Assembly: GCA_031402225.1 (NCBI GenBank)
Contig: JANNSD010000152.1
Location: 1 to 64,000, forward strand
Origin: JAGGAG01 sp031402225
Lineage (GTDB): Bacteria > Gemmatimonadota > Gemmatimonadetes > Gemmatimonadales > GWC2-71-9
Direction: 5' to 3'
DNA length: 64,000 bases
The notes beneath the pieces are model-generated. The model worked only from the letters and a program-made list of their open reading frames with translations, did not search any database and was not told the DNA's origin. This document shows positions 16,954 through 25,318 of this stretch, in pieces; position 1 is the stretch's first letter, and each line of letters opens with the position of its first letter. The position numbers and the translations under genes are program-made.

Positions 16954-17127
16954 ATGAATCCCCTGCCGTCGCTGGTGGCTGCCGTGGTGGCCCTGATCGC
17001 CTGGACCTTTCTGGTGTTCGTGCGGCAAGTGCCAAGCGGGCTCCCGCACGGGCTGTACGCGGTGGGGATCCTGCTTCTGGTACGGTGGCTGGTGCTGCGG
17101 CCAGGAGGTGAGGACGTCAGGACGTGA
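16954..17127 (+). CDS. Small membrane protein, 57 aa
   Basis: 57 aa. Two hydrophobic stretches (residues about 4-23, PLPSLVAAVVALIAWTFLVF, and 34-48, YAVGILLLVRWLVL) joined by a short loop suggest a two-helix membrane protein. The last residues (GGEDVRT) and the stop are encoded by the first units of the octamer array that follows, so the array has either extended or replaced the original C terminus. No clear ribosome site is seen (GGAACCAATCTC precedes ATG). No homology is recognised. Confidence 0.45.
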   Translation: MNPLPSLVAAVVALIAWTFLVFVRQVPSGLPHGLYAVGILLLVRWLVLRPGGEDVRT

Positions 17128-17145
17128 GGACGTGAGGACGTGAAG
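17108..17145 (+). repeat. GTGAGGAC array, left arm of an inverted pair
   Basis: About four and a half units in plus sense, one with GTCAGGAC. It encodes the C terminus and stop of the 57-aa membrane protein. Together with 17171-17228 it forms an inverted pair separated by 25 bases, between two convergent genes. Confidence 0.93.
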
Positions 17146-17170
17146 TGACTAGCGGACTGGTGCCCCGTGC

Positions 17171-17228
17171 CCTCACGTCTTCACGTCTTCACGTCTTCAC
17201 GTCTTCACGTCTTCACTTCCTCACGTCA
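17171..17228 (-). repeat. GTGAAGAC/GTGAGGAC array, right arm of an inverted pair
   Basis: About seven units, mostly the GTGAAGAC variant, read on the minus strand. It begins at the GNAT stop codon (ATA-TGA-CGTGAGG) and continues in GNAT sense. Confidence 0.93.
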
Positions 17229-18176
17229 TATTTCCCAGTTCGACATCAAGATCCCGTCCGTCTCCGGCTCCGGCGCATCGGACAGGGTCATCCGCAGGTC
17301 GGTCCAGTGCACGCGGAAGCCCCGCCCAACGAGATGCGCGTACGCGCTGCTGGCGGCGGTCTGGCAGCGAATGGCGACGCGCCGCAAGCGTGCCGCAATG
17401 GCGTCGGCCTGGAGTCCGTCGACCAGGCGCTCGAACGCCGCGGCATCGGTGGCCACGAGCTTGAGCACGCGCTGTTCATCGCGCGGGCGACCGGCCGCGA
17501 GCGGCGTCGACTGCCACAGCGCGAAGGCGACCAGCCGGCTGCCACGGCGCACCATCGTGGTATCTCCCAGGGCCATCTCGTGGGTCAGCAGGAGTTCGCG
17601 GGAAAAGTCGATTCCCGGCGCCACGCGCGCCGTAAGCTCGGCACATTCCGCGACCCCGGCGGCGAGATCGCCGGTCGAGAGCCGGGACGCATCCCGTGCG
17701 ACCGCGCGTACGGCGTCGCGCAGCAGCGTGATCGTGAGGTGCCGCGGCACGAACCCCAGGGTGCCGTAGAACCCGATGTTGTCGGTCGTGCGCGGCATGG
17801 TCTCGAGGCCGATGGTCGTAGCTCCGCGAGCGCGGAGCAATTCGATGCCGGCCTGGACGATCGCGCTTCCCACGCCAGCGCCCTGCCGGTCGGGGCGGAC
17901 TGCAATCGGGCCCATCCAGCCCTCGGTGCCCGACTGGTGCACCATGTTGAAGGCCGCGAGCTGGCCATCGGAATCGCGCCACAACATGGCGCCCTCGGCG
18001 GCATCCTCGATGGCGTAGCGCCACACCGCCGCCGTGAGCGGCGGCACCCGGACACCGGACAGGCCATCGCGCGCATAGCGATCGGTGAAGGCCTCGGTGA
18101 ACAGCCGGTTGAGCGGCTCCACGTCGTCACCCGTGGCCCGGTCGGGCCCGTGCACGCTGCGGTCAGGCCGCCACAT
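17226..18176 (-). CDS. GNAT family N-acetyltransferase, two-domain
   Basis: 316 aa. The N-terminal half is a standard GNAT fold with acetyl-CoA motif A (IAVRPDRQGAGVGSAIVQAG) and the FYGTLGFVPRH segment. The C-terminal half (from about residue 165) has a similar length and strand pattern but lacks a clear motif A, so it may be a degenerate second GNAT domain. The start ATG 18176 lies 14 bases inside the 3' end of sbcC, making this the last gene of the DNA-resection unit. The acceptor substrate is unknown. Confidence 0.82.
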   Translation of the reverse strand: MWRPDRSVHGPDRATGDDVEPLNRLFTEAFTDRYARDGLSGVRVPPLTAAVWRYAIEDAAEGAMLWRDSDGQLAAFNMVHQSGTEGWMGPIAVRPDRQGAGVGSAIVQAGIELLRARGATTIGLETMPRTTDNIGFYGTLGFVPRHLTITLLRDAVRAVARDASRLSTGDLAAGVAECAELTARVAPGIDFSRELLLTHEMALGDTTMVRRGSRLVAFALWQSTPLAAGRPRDEQRVLKLVATDAAAFERLVDGLQADAIAARLRRVAIRCQTAASSAYAHLVGRGFRVHWTDLRMTLSDAPEPETDGILMSNWEI

Positions 18177-20586
18177 CGTGCCCGCCCAGGGGTTCGTCGG
18201 CGACAACCGCGGAGCCGCGGCGCGCATCGTACGTGACGCGAACGATGCGGTCGAAACCGTCGCGCACCGAATCGATATGGGTGATGAGGATCACCTGCGG
18301 GAAGCGGTCGGCGAGGCTGCGGAGCAGCTCCACCACGGCGGCGCGATGATCGTCGTCCAGGGAGCCGAAGATCTCGTCGAGAATCAGGAGGGAGAGCGGC
18401 TGCCCGGCGCGCTCGGCGATCATCTGGCTGATGGCCAGCCGCAGGGCCAGGTTGGCGATGTCCTCCTCGCCGCCCGAAATGACACCCTTGGGCTCACCCT
18501 CATCCAGCAGCGTGGTCACATAGTCCTCATCGAGCTCGAGCTCGGTATAGCGTCCATTGGTCAGGTCGCGCAGGAACACCGAGGCCAGTTCCGACAGGTC
18601 GGGACGCAGCGCGGCGTTCAACTCGTTTCGCAGGTCGCCCAGGGCGCGATCCAGCTCCTGGTTCGTCTTCAACGACAGCGCCACCGCATCGGCCTCGCGC
18701 GCGCGACGCGCCCGGTCCTCGATCCGTCGTGCCGCCTGGAGCGTGGCCTCCTTCGCCGCGGTCGCCTCGCCCTCGTCGCGCACCAGCGTGAGCGCGGCGG
18801 CCTGCCGCGCCGCCTCCGACGCCCGCCACTCGCGCTCCACCGTGCGGAAACCCTCCTCGCTGAAGCCCAGGGCGGCCAGCGCCGTCCGCATGCCGTCATG
18901 ACGCGATTCGGCCTCGAGCCGCGCCGTGTCCGCGCCGGCCTGCTGGTCCCTGAGCAGCGGAAGCCGATCGGCCCCGACCCGCTGGCGTTCGAGCTCCAGT
19001 GCCAGCGGATCGAGCCGCTTCAGCTCGGACTGTACCTGCTCATGGCGTGACTGATCGTACACCGTGCCGGGGAGCGCCGCGAGATCCACCTCAATTCCCG
19101 CCAGCCGGGCGTCCAGCTTCTGGACTTCCTCTCGCCAGCGCGCCGTTTCGGCCAGCGATGCCGCCAGCCGGGCCTGCGCCGCGTTCCCCTCCTCGAGCTG
19201 GCGCTTGAGCGCCTGCATCTGTTCCTCGAGCTGCACGACCTCCGGCGGCACATCTTTCAGCTGCTCGATGCGCTGCTTGTAGAAGCTGCCGTTGAAGGTG
19301 ACCTCCTCGATCTGCCGGTCGAGCACGCCCAGCACCGACTCGAACTCCTGGCCCAGCGGCCGCGCGCACGTGGGGCACGCACCCTCCTGGCCGGCCTCCA
19401 CGATTCGCTCACGCTGCTCGACCAGTTCCCGGTACTGGTCGGCCAGGCCCTCGCGCTTGGTGGTCGCCGCCTGGGCGTCCTGCACCCAGAGCGTGCGTCG
19501 CGCCTCCAGCGCCTCGAGGCTGAAGTCCAGCGCCTGTCGCACGGTGATGATGGACGCCTGGGCCCGCTCCAGCGTCTCCGCCTCCGGTGCCTTCTTGATC
19601 TGCTTCGCCAGCTCGGCCTTGCGCTGCGTCACTTCCTTACGCTGCGCACCCAGTGCCGCGCGGCGCGCGTTGCCCTCCGCGTCGCGCGTGAGGGCGCCCG
19701 CCTCCTCACGCAGCGACAGCCGCGGTGCCAGTGCCACTTCCAGTTCCGCCACTCGTTGCGCCGCTGCTGCCGCCGCCGCCAGGTCTGCCGTCAGCCGCGC
19801 CAGTGTCTGCCGGGTGGTCTCCGCGACCTGTTCCGCCAGGCGCAGGTCGCTCTCCAGTGTCGCGGCCGCCACCTTCTGCTGCTGGGCCATCTCCCAGCGC
19901 GGGCCCAAGGCGGCAGCCTGGGACTCGGCCGCCTTCACCTGCGTCCGGGCCAGCGTCACTCGTGCGTCGGCGGTGGCCAGCCGCTCGGCGGCCGCCTTCA
20001 CCGCCGCCTCGAGCACGTCGGGATCCGGCAGCCCGGCGCGGAGCGCGTCGAGCTGGGCGCGCAGGCTGGCGCGCTCGACCTTGAGCCGATCCTGGCCAAC
20101 GCGCAACCGCTCGTACCCCAGCACCCGCGACAGGAACGTGGCGCGCTCGGAGGCGGTCATCGCCGCCATGACCGCGAGCTCCTTCTGTCCGGTGAAGTAG
20201 GTATTGAAGAACTCGTCCCGGCTCATGCCAATGAGCCGCGTGACGCGTTCCGTCACGCTGCCGATGCTGTTGGCGATCGGCGCCGCCTCACTGTCCTGAT
20301 ACAGCTCGGCCCCGCCCAGGGTGCGCAGGATGCGGTAGTTGTGGGCACCGAGCGAGAAATCCAGCTCCACCTCGACCTTCGAACGGGGTGTCGCGCCGCG
20401 GCGGCGGATGGTTTCGCGGTTGCCGCGAGCGGCCGGCATGCCATACATCGCCCAGGCAATGGCCTCGAGCAGCGTGGTCTTGCCCGCTCCGTTGGGCCCC
20501 ACGATCCCGGTCAGCCCGCTGCCGAACACCAGTTCGGTGGACTCGTGCTGCCGGAAGTTCTGCAGCCGCAGGCGGTGGATGATCAC
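18163..20586 (-). CDS. sbcC: SbcC/Rad50-type SMC ATPase
   Basis: 807 aa. ATPase partner of the Mre11-type nuclease in DNA double-strand-end processing. Visible are Walker A GPNGAGKTT (residues 30-38), long coiled-coil arms, a zinc hook CPTC at 404-407, the ABC signature SGGEED near 704 and Walker B LLILDE near 733-738 followed by IFGSLDD. Start GTG 20586 overlaps the sbcD stop (GTGA); longer frames upstream are shadows of sbcD. At about 800 aa it is nearer to archaeal Rad50 than to E. coli SbcC (about 1050 aa). Confidence 0.96.
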   Translation of the reverse strand: MIIHRLRLQNFRQHESTELVFGSGLTGIVGPNGAGKTTLLEAIAWAMYGMPAARGNRETIRRRGATPRSKVEVELDFSLGAHNYRILRTLGGAELYQDSEAAPIANSIGSVTERVTRLIGMSRDEFFNTYFTGQKELAVMAAMTASERATFLSRVLGYERLRVGQDRLKVERASLRAQLDALRAGLPDPDVLEAAVKAAAERLATADARVTLARTQVKAAESQAAALGPRWEMAQQQKVAAATLESDLRLAEQVAETTRQTLARLTADLAAAAAAAQRVAELEVALAPRLSLREEAGALTRDAEGNARRAALGAQRKEVTQRKAELAKQIKKAPEAETLERAQASIITVRQALDFSLEALEARRTLWVQDAQAATTKREGLADQYRELVEQRERIVEAGQEGACPTCARPLGQEFESVLGVLDRQIEEVTFNGSFYKQRIEQLKDVPPEVVQLEEQMQALKRQLEEGNAAQARLAASLAETARWREEVQKLDARLAGIEVDLAALPGTVYDQSRHEQVQSELKRLDPLALELERQRVGADRLPLLRDQQAGADTARLEAESRHDGMRTALAALGFSEEGFRTVEREWRASEAARQAAALTLVRDEGEATAAKEATLQAARRIEDRARRAREADAVALSLKTNQELDRALGDLRNELNAALRPDLSELASVFLRDLTNGRYTELELDEDYVTTLLDEGEPKGVISGGEEDIANLALRLAISQMIAERAGQPLSLLILDEIFGSLDDDHRAAVVELLRSLADRFPQVILITHIDSVRDGFDRIVRVTYDARRGSAVVADEPLGGHDVAA

Positions 20587-21764
20587 GTGCCGTCCCCGCC
20601 ATCGCTCTCGACCTGCTCGATCAGTTCCACGCCACGCGAGACGAACCGCTCGCGGTCGATCTCGCCCGGCAGCACCCGGTGCACGAGCCAGTCGTGCACC
20701 AGCTCGGGCAGCGTCTGGCGGCGCCCCGGCGCCCCGGAACCCACGAGGCGAATGCGCGCGGGACGCCGCAGGTCGAGGTGGAAGTGCAGCGCCGAGGCCT
20801 TCCACGCGCGGATCTGCGCGTGATTGACCTCGCGGGCGACCGGACGCGGGACGTCATGCACGACGAGCCGGACGATCTGCTGGACGATGCCACCCTCCAC
20901 CGATGCGACCCGGTCGGCGATCGCCGCATCGAGCTGCGAGGCGTCGAGACCGTCGGCATAGATGGGTGGCAGGTCGATCACGCGCCGGGCGTGCTGCACG
21001 AGGTGCGGCGTCACCTCGCCAGTGGCCACGTCCACCAGGAGCCATCCCTTCCCGGGAATGCCGTTCGCTTCCTCCTCGGCGCGTTCGCCCCAGATGTTGG
21101 TGCTCGTGTACTCCAGCGACCCGGGGTACCACTCCTTCGGACGCACCTGATGCCGCACGTGATAGTGCCCCCACGCGACGTAACTCCAGCCTCCCGACCC
21201 GACCTGTTCCGGGGTCACGATCACGCCGCCGTACTCGAGCGAGGGCCGGTCCGGCGGCAGGAGGCCCTGCACCTCGGCGTGAATCGCGAGCACCTGGTAC
21301 TTCGCGGGTCCGTCGGGCCTGATCTGGAGCTCGGCCGGATCGACCAGGGCCTGATGTGGCACCGCCAGGACGCTCAGGTCGAGTTGGGGGAACTCGAACC
21401 GCCGCGCCACGTCCGCGGCGACTGAGACGCCCAGCTCCTCGAAGAGCCTGAGAATGCTGCCGGTCTCGGACGAGCGTGGCGTGTCGTGGTTGCCGGCGAC
21501 CAGGATAACCGGTGCCTTGGGCAGGGCCTCGCGCAGGCGCTGGAACTGCCGGAACGCGAAGACGATGGCGGCATTGGTGGGGCGCACCGAGTGAAACAGG
21601 TCGCCGGCGATCACGACCACGTCGGGTCGCTGCGCGATGACGTCGTCGATCACGCCCCGGAAGGCATTGGCGACGTCGGCTTCCCGCTGGTTGATGCCCG
21701 TGGGGGTCTGGCGGTGGTACTGGCGGATCCCCAGGTGGGAATCCGCGATGTGCGCGAGTTTCAC
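20583..21764 (-). CDS. sbcD: SbcD/Mre11-type exonuclease
   Basis: 393 aa. Manganese-dependent nuclease and phosphoesterase of the Mre11 family. All phosphodiesterase motifs are visible: IADSHLG (residues 6-12), AGDLFHS, GNHDTPRS, LAIHAEV and WGHYHVR. Beyond about residue 270 is the capping and SbcC-binding region. It is transcribed with herA and nurA upstream (54-base gap after herA) and is coupled to sbcC by a 4-base overlap, consistent with an Mre11-Rad50 complex that opens DNA ends. Confidence 0.97.
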   Translation of the reverse strand: MKLAHIADSHLGIRQYHRQTPTGINQREADVANAFRGVIDDVIAQRPDVVVIAGDLFHSVRPTNAAIVFAFRQFQRLREALPKAPVILVAGNHDTPRSSETGSILRLFEELGVSVAADVARRFEFPQLDLSVLAVPHQALVDPAELQIRPDGPAKYQVLAIHAEVQGLLPPDRPSLEYGGVIVTPEQVGSGGWSYVAWGHYHVRHQVRPKEWYPGSLEYTSTNIWGERAEEEANGIPGKGWLLVDVATGEVTPHLVQHARRVIDLPPIYADGLDASQLDAAIADRVASVEGGIVQQIVRLVVHDVPRPVAREVNHAQIRAWKASALHFHLDLRRPARIRLVGSGAPGRRQTLPELVHDWLVHRVLPGEIDRERFVSRGVELIEQVESDGGDGT

Positions 21765-21818
21765 GAGTAGAGAATGGAGGACCGGGACCGGTGGGGCAAG
21801 CGGTGCACCGGGGCGACG

Positions 21819-23753
21819 CTACGAGTAGGGGTCGACCCCGCTGGGGACGGGGCGGATGGTGCTTCGGGGCGTCACCACTTCCCCGCCGATACGCCGCCCG
21901 AGCTTCGCGGTGAAGAACGCGAGCACGTCATCGGGGCGGGTACGCCGGGTCAGTGCGAGGGCACGACGCACGTCGAGCTCCGGCCGACCCTCCACCAGCG
22001 CGCGCACCGCGTCGGCGGTGACCCGGCGGTCCAGCTGCTTGAGCTGGCGCGCCACGGCGTCCGCGAAGGGCAGCTCCGCCCCGGGGGGGAAGCGCTCGAC
22101 ACCCTCCCGTCCGCTCAGCATGGCGGGACGGGGAAAGCGCGCAAAGATCGGCTGGGTGAAGTGTGGGTGCCGCAGCATCAACTCGCCCTTGGGCAGCGTG
22201 GCCAGCTTGATCTTGATCGCCGGTGAGAGGGTGGCATACGCCGGCGTGGCGAGCTCGTCCATGTCCATGCGCCCGAACACCGACGTGCCAGCGTTGCCCA
22301 CGATACGCCGCTGTACCTGGGAGCGGAACTGCTGGGCCGAGAACAGCACGAGACCGAGGTATCGCCCGCGCTCCGCCAGGTCGAGCAGCATCTTGCGCAC
22401 GTAGGTGTCGGGCCCGTCGGCTGGTGCGTACTTGTTGAGTTCGTCCACGAACACCACGACGTGATCGACACCGAGGTCACGACGCTCGAGGTGCTCCCTG
22501 AGCTTCGACACACAGCGGGCGAACACGAGGTCCTGCGCCAGGGGATCCACGCCGGCCACGTCAACGACGTAGACGGTACGGTCCTCGAACGTGCCCCACG
22601 GCAGGTCGTTGGGGGCGCCGTCATCGATGACGAGCCCCTTGGCGCGGGTGCTGATGTTGCCGAGTCGGTTGCGCACCTTGCGAATGGTGGCGACATGATG
22701 CGTGCGCCACACCTCACCGCCGCGGCCCATCGCCTCCATGAAGTCGAAGATCGCGCGAAAGAACTCCTCCAGGTCGGCGAAGCTCTCGACCCGGAACGGC
22801 TTGCTTCGCAGGAGGTCGTCCGTGAACTCGCGGCCCACCACGCGCTCACCGAGGAAATCGATGAAGGCGTCGGCCTTGGCATCGATATCGTCGCGGTTCA
22901 TCACGACTTCAGCGTAGTCCAGCACTTCGCGCAGCCCCCACACCAGCGGCTCGGTGTTGTGCTGCAGCGACTCGTGCGTGCGCAGCGTGTTGAGGTTAAC
23001 CCCGTCGGCCTTGAAGGGCGCGAAATACCGGGCCGAGGTCAGCGGCTCGGCGACGAGCCCGAGCTTGGCGTACAGCGCATGATCCCGCTCGGAGATCTCG
23101 CCCGGTTGGTCGAGGAAGCAGAGATCGGGGCCCTTCACGTTGAAGCATACGGCGGCGATGGACCCGCGATGGGCCGGGAAGGTCTGGAAGATGCTCGAGA
23201 GCAGGAACTCGACCGCGCTGGTCTTGGTGGCCAGGCCGGACACACCAGTAATGTTGAGGTGGGCCGCCTCAGGGCCGAGCAGGAAGTCGGCGTCCAGCAG
23301 GACGGGCGACTCGTGCCCGCCCAGCGCGTAGACACCCACCGGAATGCCGGTGGGGCGCTCGGAGCGGGTGTACGCGTCCATGCGGAGGGCCAGCTCGACG
23401 TCGGCGTCACTCGCCAGGTGCACGGCGCCGAGCGGCACCGGCTGCAGCGGCTCCTCGGGGATCTGGCGAAGCACGGCGGCCAGAAAGAGGCGAACCTCGG
23501 TGCGGGCGGTGGGTTCGTTCGCCACCACCGAGGGGTCGCCCTCGGCGCCGATCACGGCGTGCAGCGGCGACGCGAGGTCGGCGTAGGCCATGCCGTCCGT
23601 CACGACGCCGTACACCGTCCTTCCCGGATGATCGACGCGCACGATGGCGCCGATACCGACGGCCGACTCCGTCGCCGTCCAGAAGTAGAACTGGTGCGGG
23701 GTGCTGGGCTTGAGTTCGGTGGCGACGACTCGACCGATGGGAGGGGCGGACAT
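21819..23753 (-). CDS. herA: HerA-like DNA translocase (DUF87 family)
   Basis: 644 aa. Hexameric FtsK/HerA-type ATPase that pairs with NurA to drive end resection. The N-terminal 90 residues fit a HAS-barrel (IGRVVATELKPSTPHQFYFW). The P-loop is GVSGLATKT (170-178), with Thr where the usual GK(S/T) has Gly before Lys. Walker B is HVVVFVDELN with Asp437 and Glu438, and a sensor-like region FSAQQFRSQV follows. The start is ATG 23753; upstream sequence in frame is the CGTGAGGAGGAAC repeat. It lies next to nurA, sbcD and sbcC. Confidence 0.9.
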   Translation of the reverse strand: MSAPPIGRVVATELKPSTPHQFYFWTATESAVGIGAIVRVDHPGRTVYGVVTDGMAYADLASPLHAVIGAEGDPSVVANEPTARTEVRLFLAAVLRQIPEEPLQPVPLGAVHLASDADVELALRMDAYTRSERPTGIPVGVYALGGHESPVLLDADFLLGPEAAHLNITGVSGLATKTSAVEFLLSSIFQTFPAHRGSIAAVCFNVKGPDLCFLDQPGEISERDHALYAKLGLVAEPLTSARYFAPFKADGVNLNTLRTHESLQHNTEPLVWGLREVLDYAEVVMNRDDIDAKADAFIDFLGERVVGREFTDDLLRSKPFRVESFADLEEFFRAIFDFMEAMGRGGEVWRTHHVATIRKVRNRLGNISTRAKGLVIDDGAPNDLPWGTFEDRTVYVVDVAGVDPLAQDLVFARCVSKLREHLERRDLGVDHVVVFVDELNKYAPADGPDTYVRKMLLDLAERGRYLGLVLFSAQQFRSQVQRRIVGNAGTSVFGRMDMDELATPAYATLSPAIKIKLATLPKGELMLRHPHFTQPIFARFPRPAMLSGREGVERFPPGAELPFADAVARQLKQLDRRVTADAVRALVEGRPELDVRRALALTRRTRPDDVLAFFTAKLGRRIGGEVVTPRSTIRPVPSGVDPYS

Positions 23754-23770
23754 GGCACCAAAGCTAACTA

Positions 23771-23891
23771 CGTGAGGAGGAACGACGACTGCGTGAGGAG
23801 GAACGGCAACGGCGTGAGGAGGATCTGAAACTGCGGGGGATCCCCGCCGTCGCCGTTCCTCCTCACGCCGTTGCAGTTCCTCCTTACGCCG
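23771..23891. repeat. 21-bp repeat hairpin between nurA and herA (CGTGAGGAGGAACNRCRACNG)
   Basis: Plus-sense units at 23771-23791, 23792-23812 and 23813-23827 (partial) face minus-sense units over 23847-23891, around a GGGGATCCCC palindrome (23836-23845). Each unit starts CGTGAGGA, the same core as the octamer arrays elsewhere. The nurA stop codon (TAA) sits inside the last minus-sense unit, where the consensus reads TGA. Confidence 0.9.
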
Positions 23892-24807
23892 TTGCCTTGA
23901 GAAACTCCTCCACACTCCGGATCCCGTACAGCATCCGATCCCAGCGCGGGTCGGGAGCACTGATCGGCGCCCGCTCGGCCAGGAGCCAGCGGGAGATCTG
24001 GTCGGCCATCGCCGGAGTGCCGTTGACCGGGGCCACCTCCACCCGGATGAGCCCGTGCAGCAGGTCCTTCCCTTCCCAGGGCCAGAGGCGCACCGCCCAC
24101 GCACGCACCGGGGCGAGGCGCCGCGACGCCGGCGCGAAGATGGGAGAGCGATGCCCCACGGGGAGCCGCAGGTAGGCCTCGAGGTCGCTGCCGTCGAACG
24201 GGAGCGAGCTGTGACTCTTCGCCACCCCGATCATCCGGGGATCCTGGGCCCACACCGGGCTCTCGGCCAGCGAGCCATCCACCACCAGCCACCCGCGGCT
24301 CCCTTCCCGATACGCAATTCCGACGGACACCTCGAGCGCGCCACGCGCGTCGTCGAGCGCCGCGCCCGCCTGGGCCAGCTCGCGAATGGGGTGGGGCGGG
24401 TCCGCATCGGACAGTTCGATGTGCTCCAGCGACTCGAGCGCCGCGCCCGCCGCGTCCAGCGCCGCGCGACGACCGATCACCAGATCGCGCCGTCGAACCA
24501 CCCGGGTGGCGAGCACCCGATCCGTGCGTTCCCGGACGGCCGCCGCCACCGACGCCACGACGATCGGCGATGACCCGGCATAGCCGACGACCTGGGAATG
24601 CTGGACCCCGTCCAGAAAGGCGACCGGTTCGGGCCAGCCGGTGGGTGCTCCAACCGGCCGCGCCGCCACGTGGTCGCCTTCGAGCAACTGTGCGAGGTGG
24701 ATCTCGGCTGCCTCGCGCCGGCCAGCACTGGCGGGAGGGATGATGGATGCGGGGGTAATGCCTGCAGCGGCCAGCGCGCGACGAAGGGCGGTGAGGTCGT
24801 TAGTCAT
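23884..24807 (-). CDS. nurA: NurA-type nuclease
   Basis: 307 aa. 5'-3' nuclease partner of HerA. The conserved acidic motifs are AFLDGVQHSQ (Asp66) and WLVVDGSL (Asp177), with a catalytic-type Lys196 in GVAKSHSS, the usual NurA order. The start ATG 24807 lies 8 bases inside the upstream hypothetical gene; the frame continues further upstream but only as a shadow. The C terminus (KATA) and stop are built from repeat sequence. With herA, sbcD and sbcC it completes an end-resection set. Confidence 0.88.
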   Translation of the reverse strand: MTNDLTALRRALAAAGITPASIIPPASAGRREAAEIHLAQLLEGDHVAARPVGAPTGWPEPVAFLDGVQHSQVVGYAGSSPIVVASVAAAVRERTDRVLATRVVRRRDLVIGRRAALDAAGAALESLEHIELSDADPPHPIRELAQAGAALDDARGALEVSVGIAYREGSRGWLVVDGSLAESPVWAQDPRMIGVAKSHSSLPFDGSDLEAYLRLPVGHRSPIFAPASRRLAPVRAWAVRLWPWEGKDLLHGLIRVEVAPVNGTPAMADQISRWLLAERAPISAPDPRWDRMLYGIRSVEEFLKATA

Positions 24808-25318
24808 CCAGGCTGGGAAACGGCGGCACGCCCATGAGCCAGCAGCCCACCAGGGCGTCCTCGGCGTCGAGCTCGACCAGCAGCTGATCGGCGACCCGCA
24901 CTGCACGCGCCGCCGGCGAGCCACCGAGTTTGAGGTGGTACAGGCTTTCCCCCGGATTGGTCTGGACGGTCAGCACCGACTCGATCTCGACCGAGGTGGT
25001 CCGATCGGCCCGGGGGCCGCGCAGCACGACGCGCCCCATTTCCACGTTCGACGGAAGCGCCAGTCCCCTGGTGGAGGTGACCTCCGGCCATACCACCATG
25101 TCGAGCCCGGCGACCGCTCCATCCGCCACATCCAGCACGGCGATGGCGCCCTCGGCATCCGTGAGTTCGATGGTGCCGTCGAGGCGCGAACTCCCCGAGC
25201 TCCGGAACGTCCCGGAGAGGATGTCCGTCTCGGGATCCCAGCGCCACGAAATAGCTGGCAGCGAGCCGGTCAGGCGCTCCACGGTGAACCGCGGTCCCAG
25301 GGATGTCTCAGGCGGCAC
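24800..25318 (-). CDS. Hypothetical protein between aminotransferase and nurA
   Basis: 172 aa. The start is taken as GTG 25318, a few bases before the aminotransferase stop (25308-25310); the longer frame is a shadow of the aminotransferase gene. The protein is rich in short beta strands (DILSGTFRSSGSSRLDGTIE; TSVEIESVLTVQTNPGESLY) with no signal peptide, membrane helix or known catalytic motif. It overlaps nurA by 8 bases, so it is co-translated with the resection genes and could be an accessory factor. No family is recognised. Confidence 0.65.
   Translation of the reverse strand: MPPETSLGPRFTVERLTGSLPAISWRWDPETDILSGTFRSSGSSRLDGTIELTDAEGAIAVLDVADGAVAGLDMVVWPEVTSTRGLALPSNVEMGRVVLRGPRADRTTSVEIESVLTVQTNPGESLYHLKLGGSPAARAVRVADQLLVELDAEDALVGCWLMGVPPFPSLDD

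Noticed and set aside
22461..23828. A 455-codon plus-strand open frame opposite herA
   Set aside because: Antisense shadow; herA has intact motifs on the other strand.
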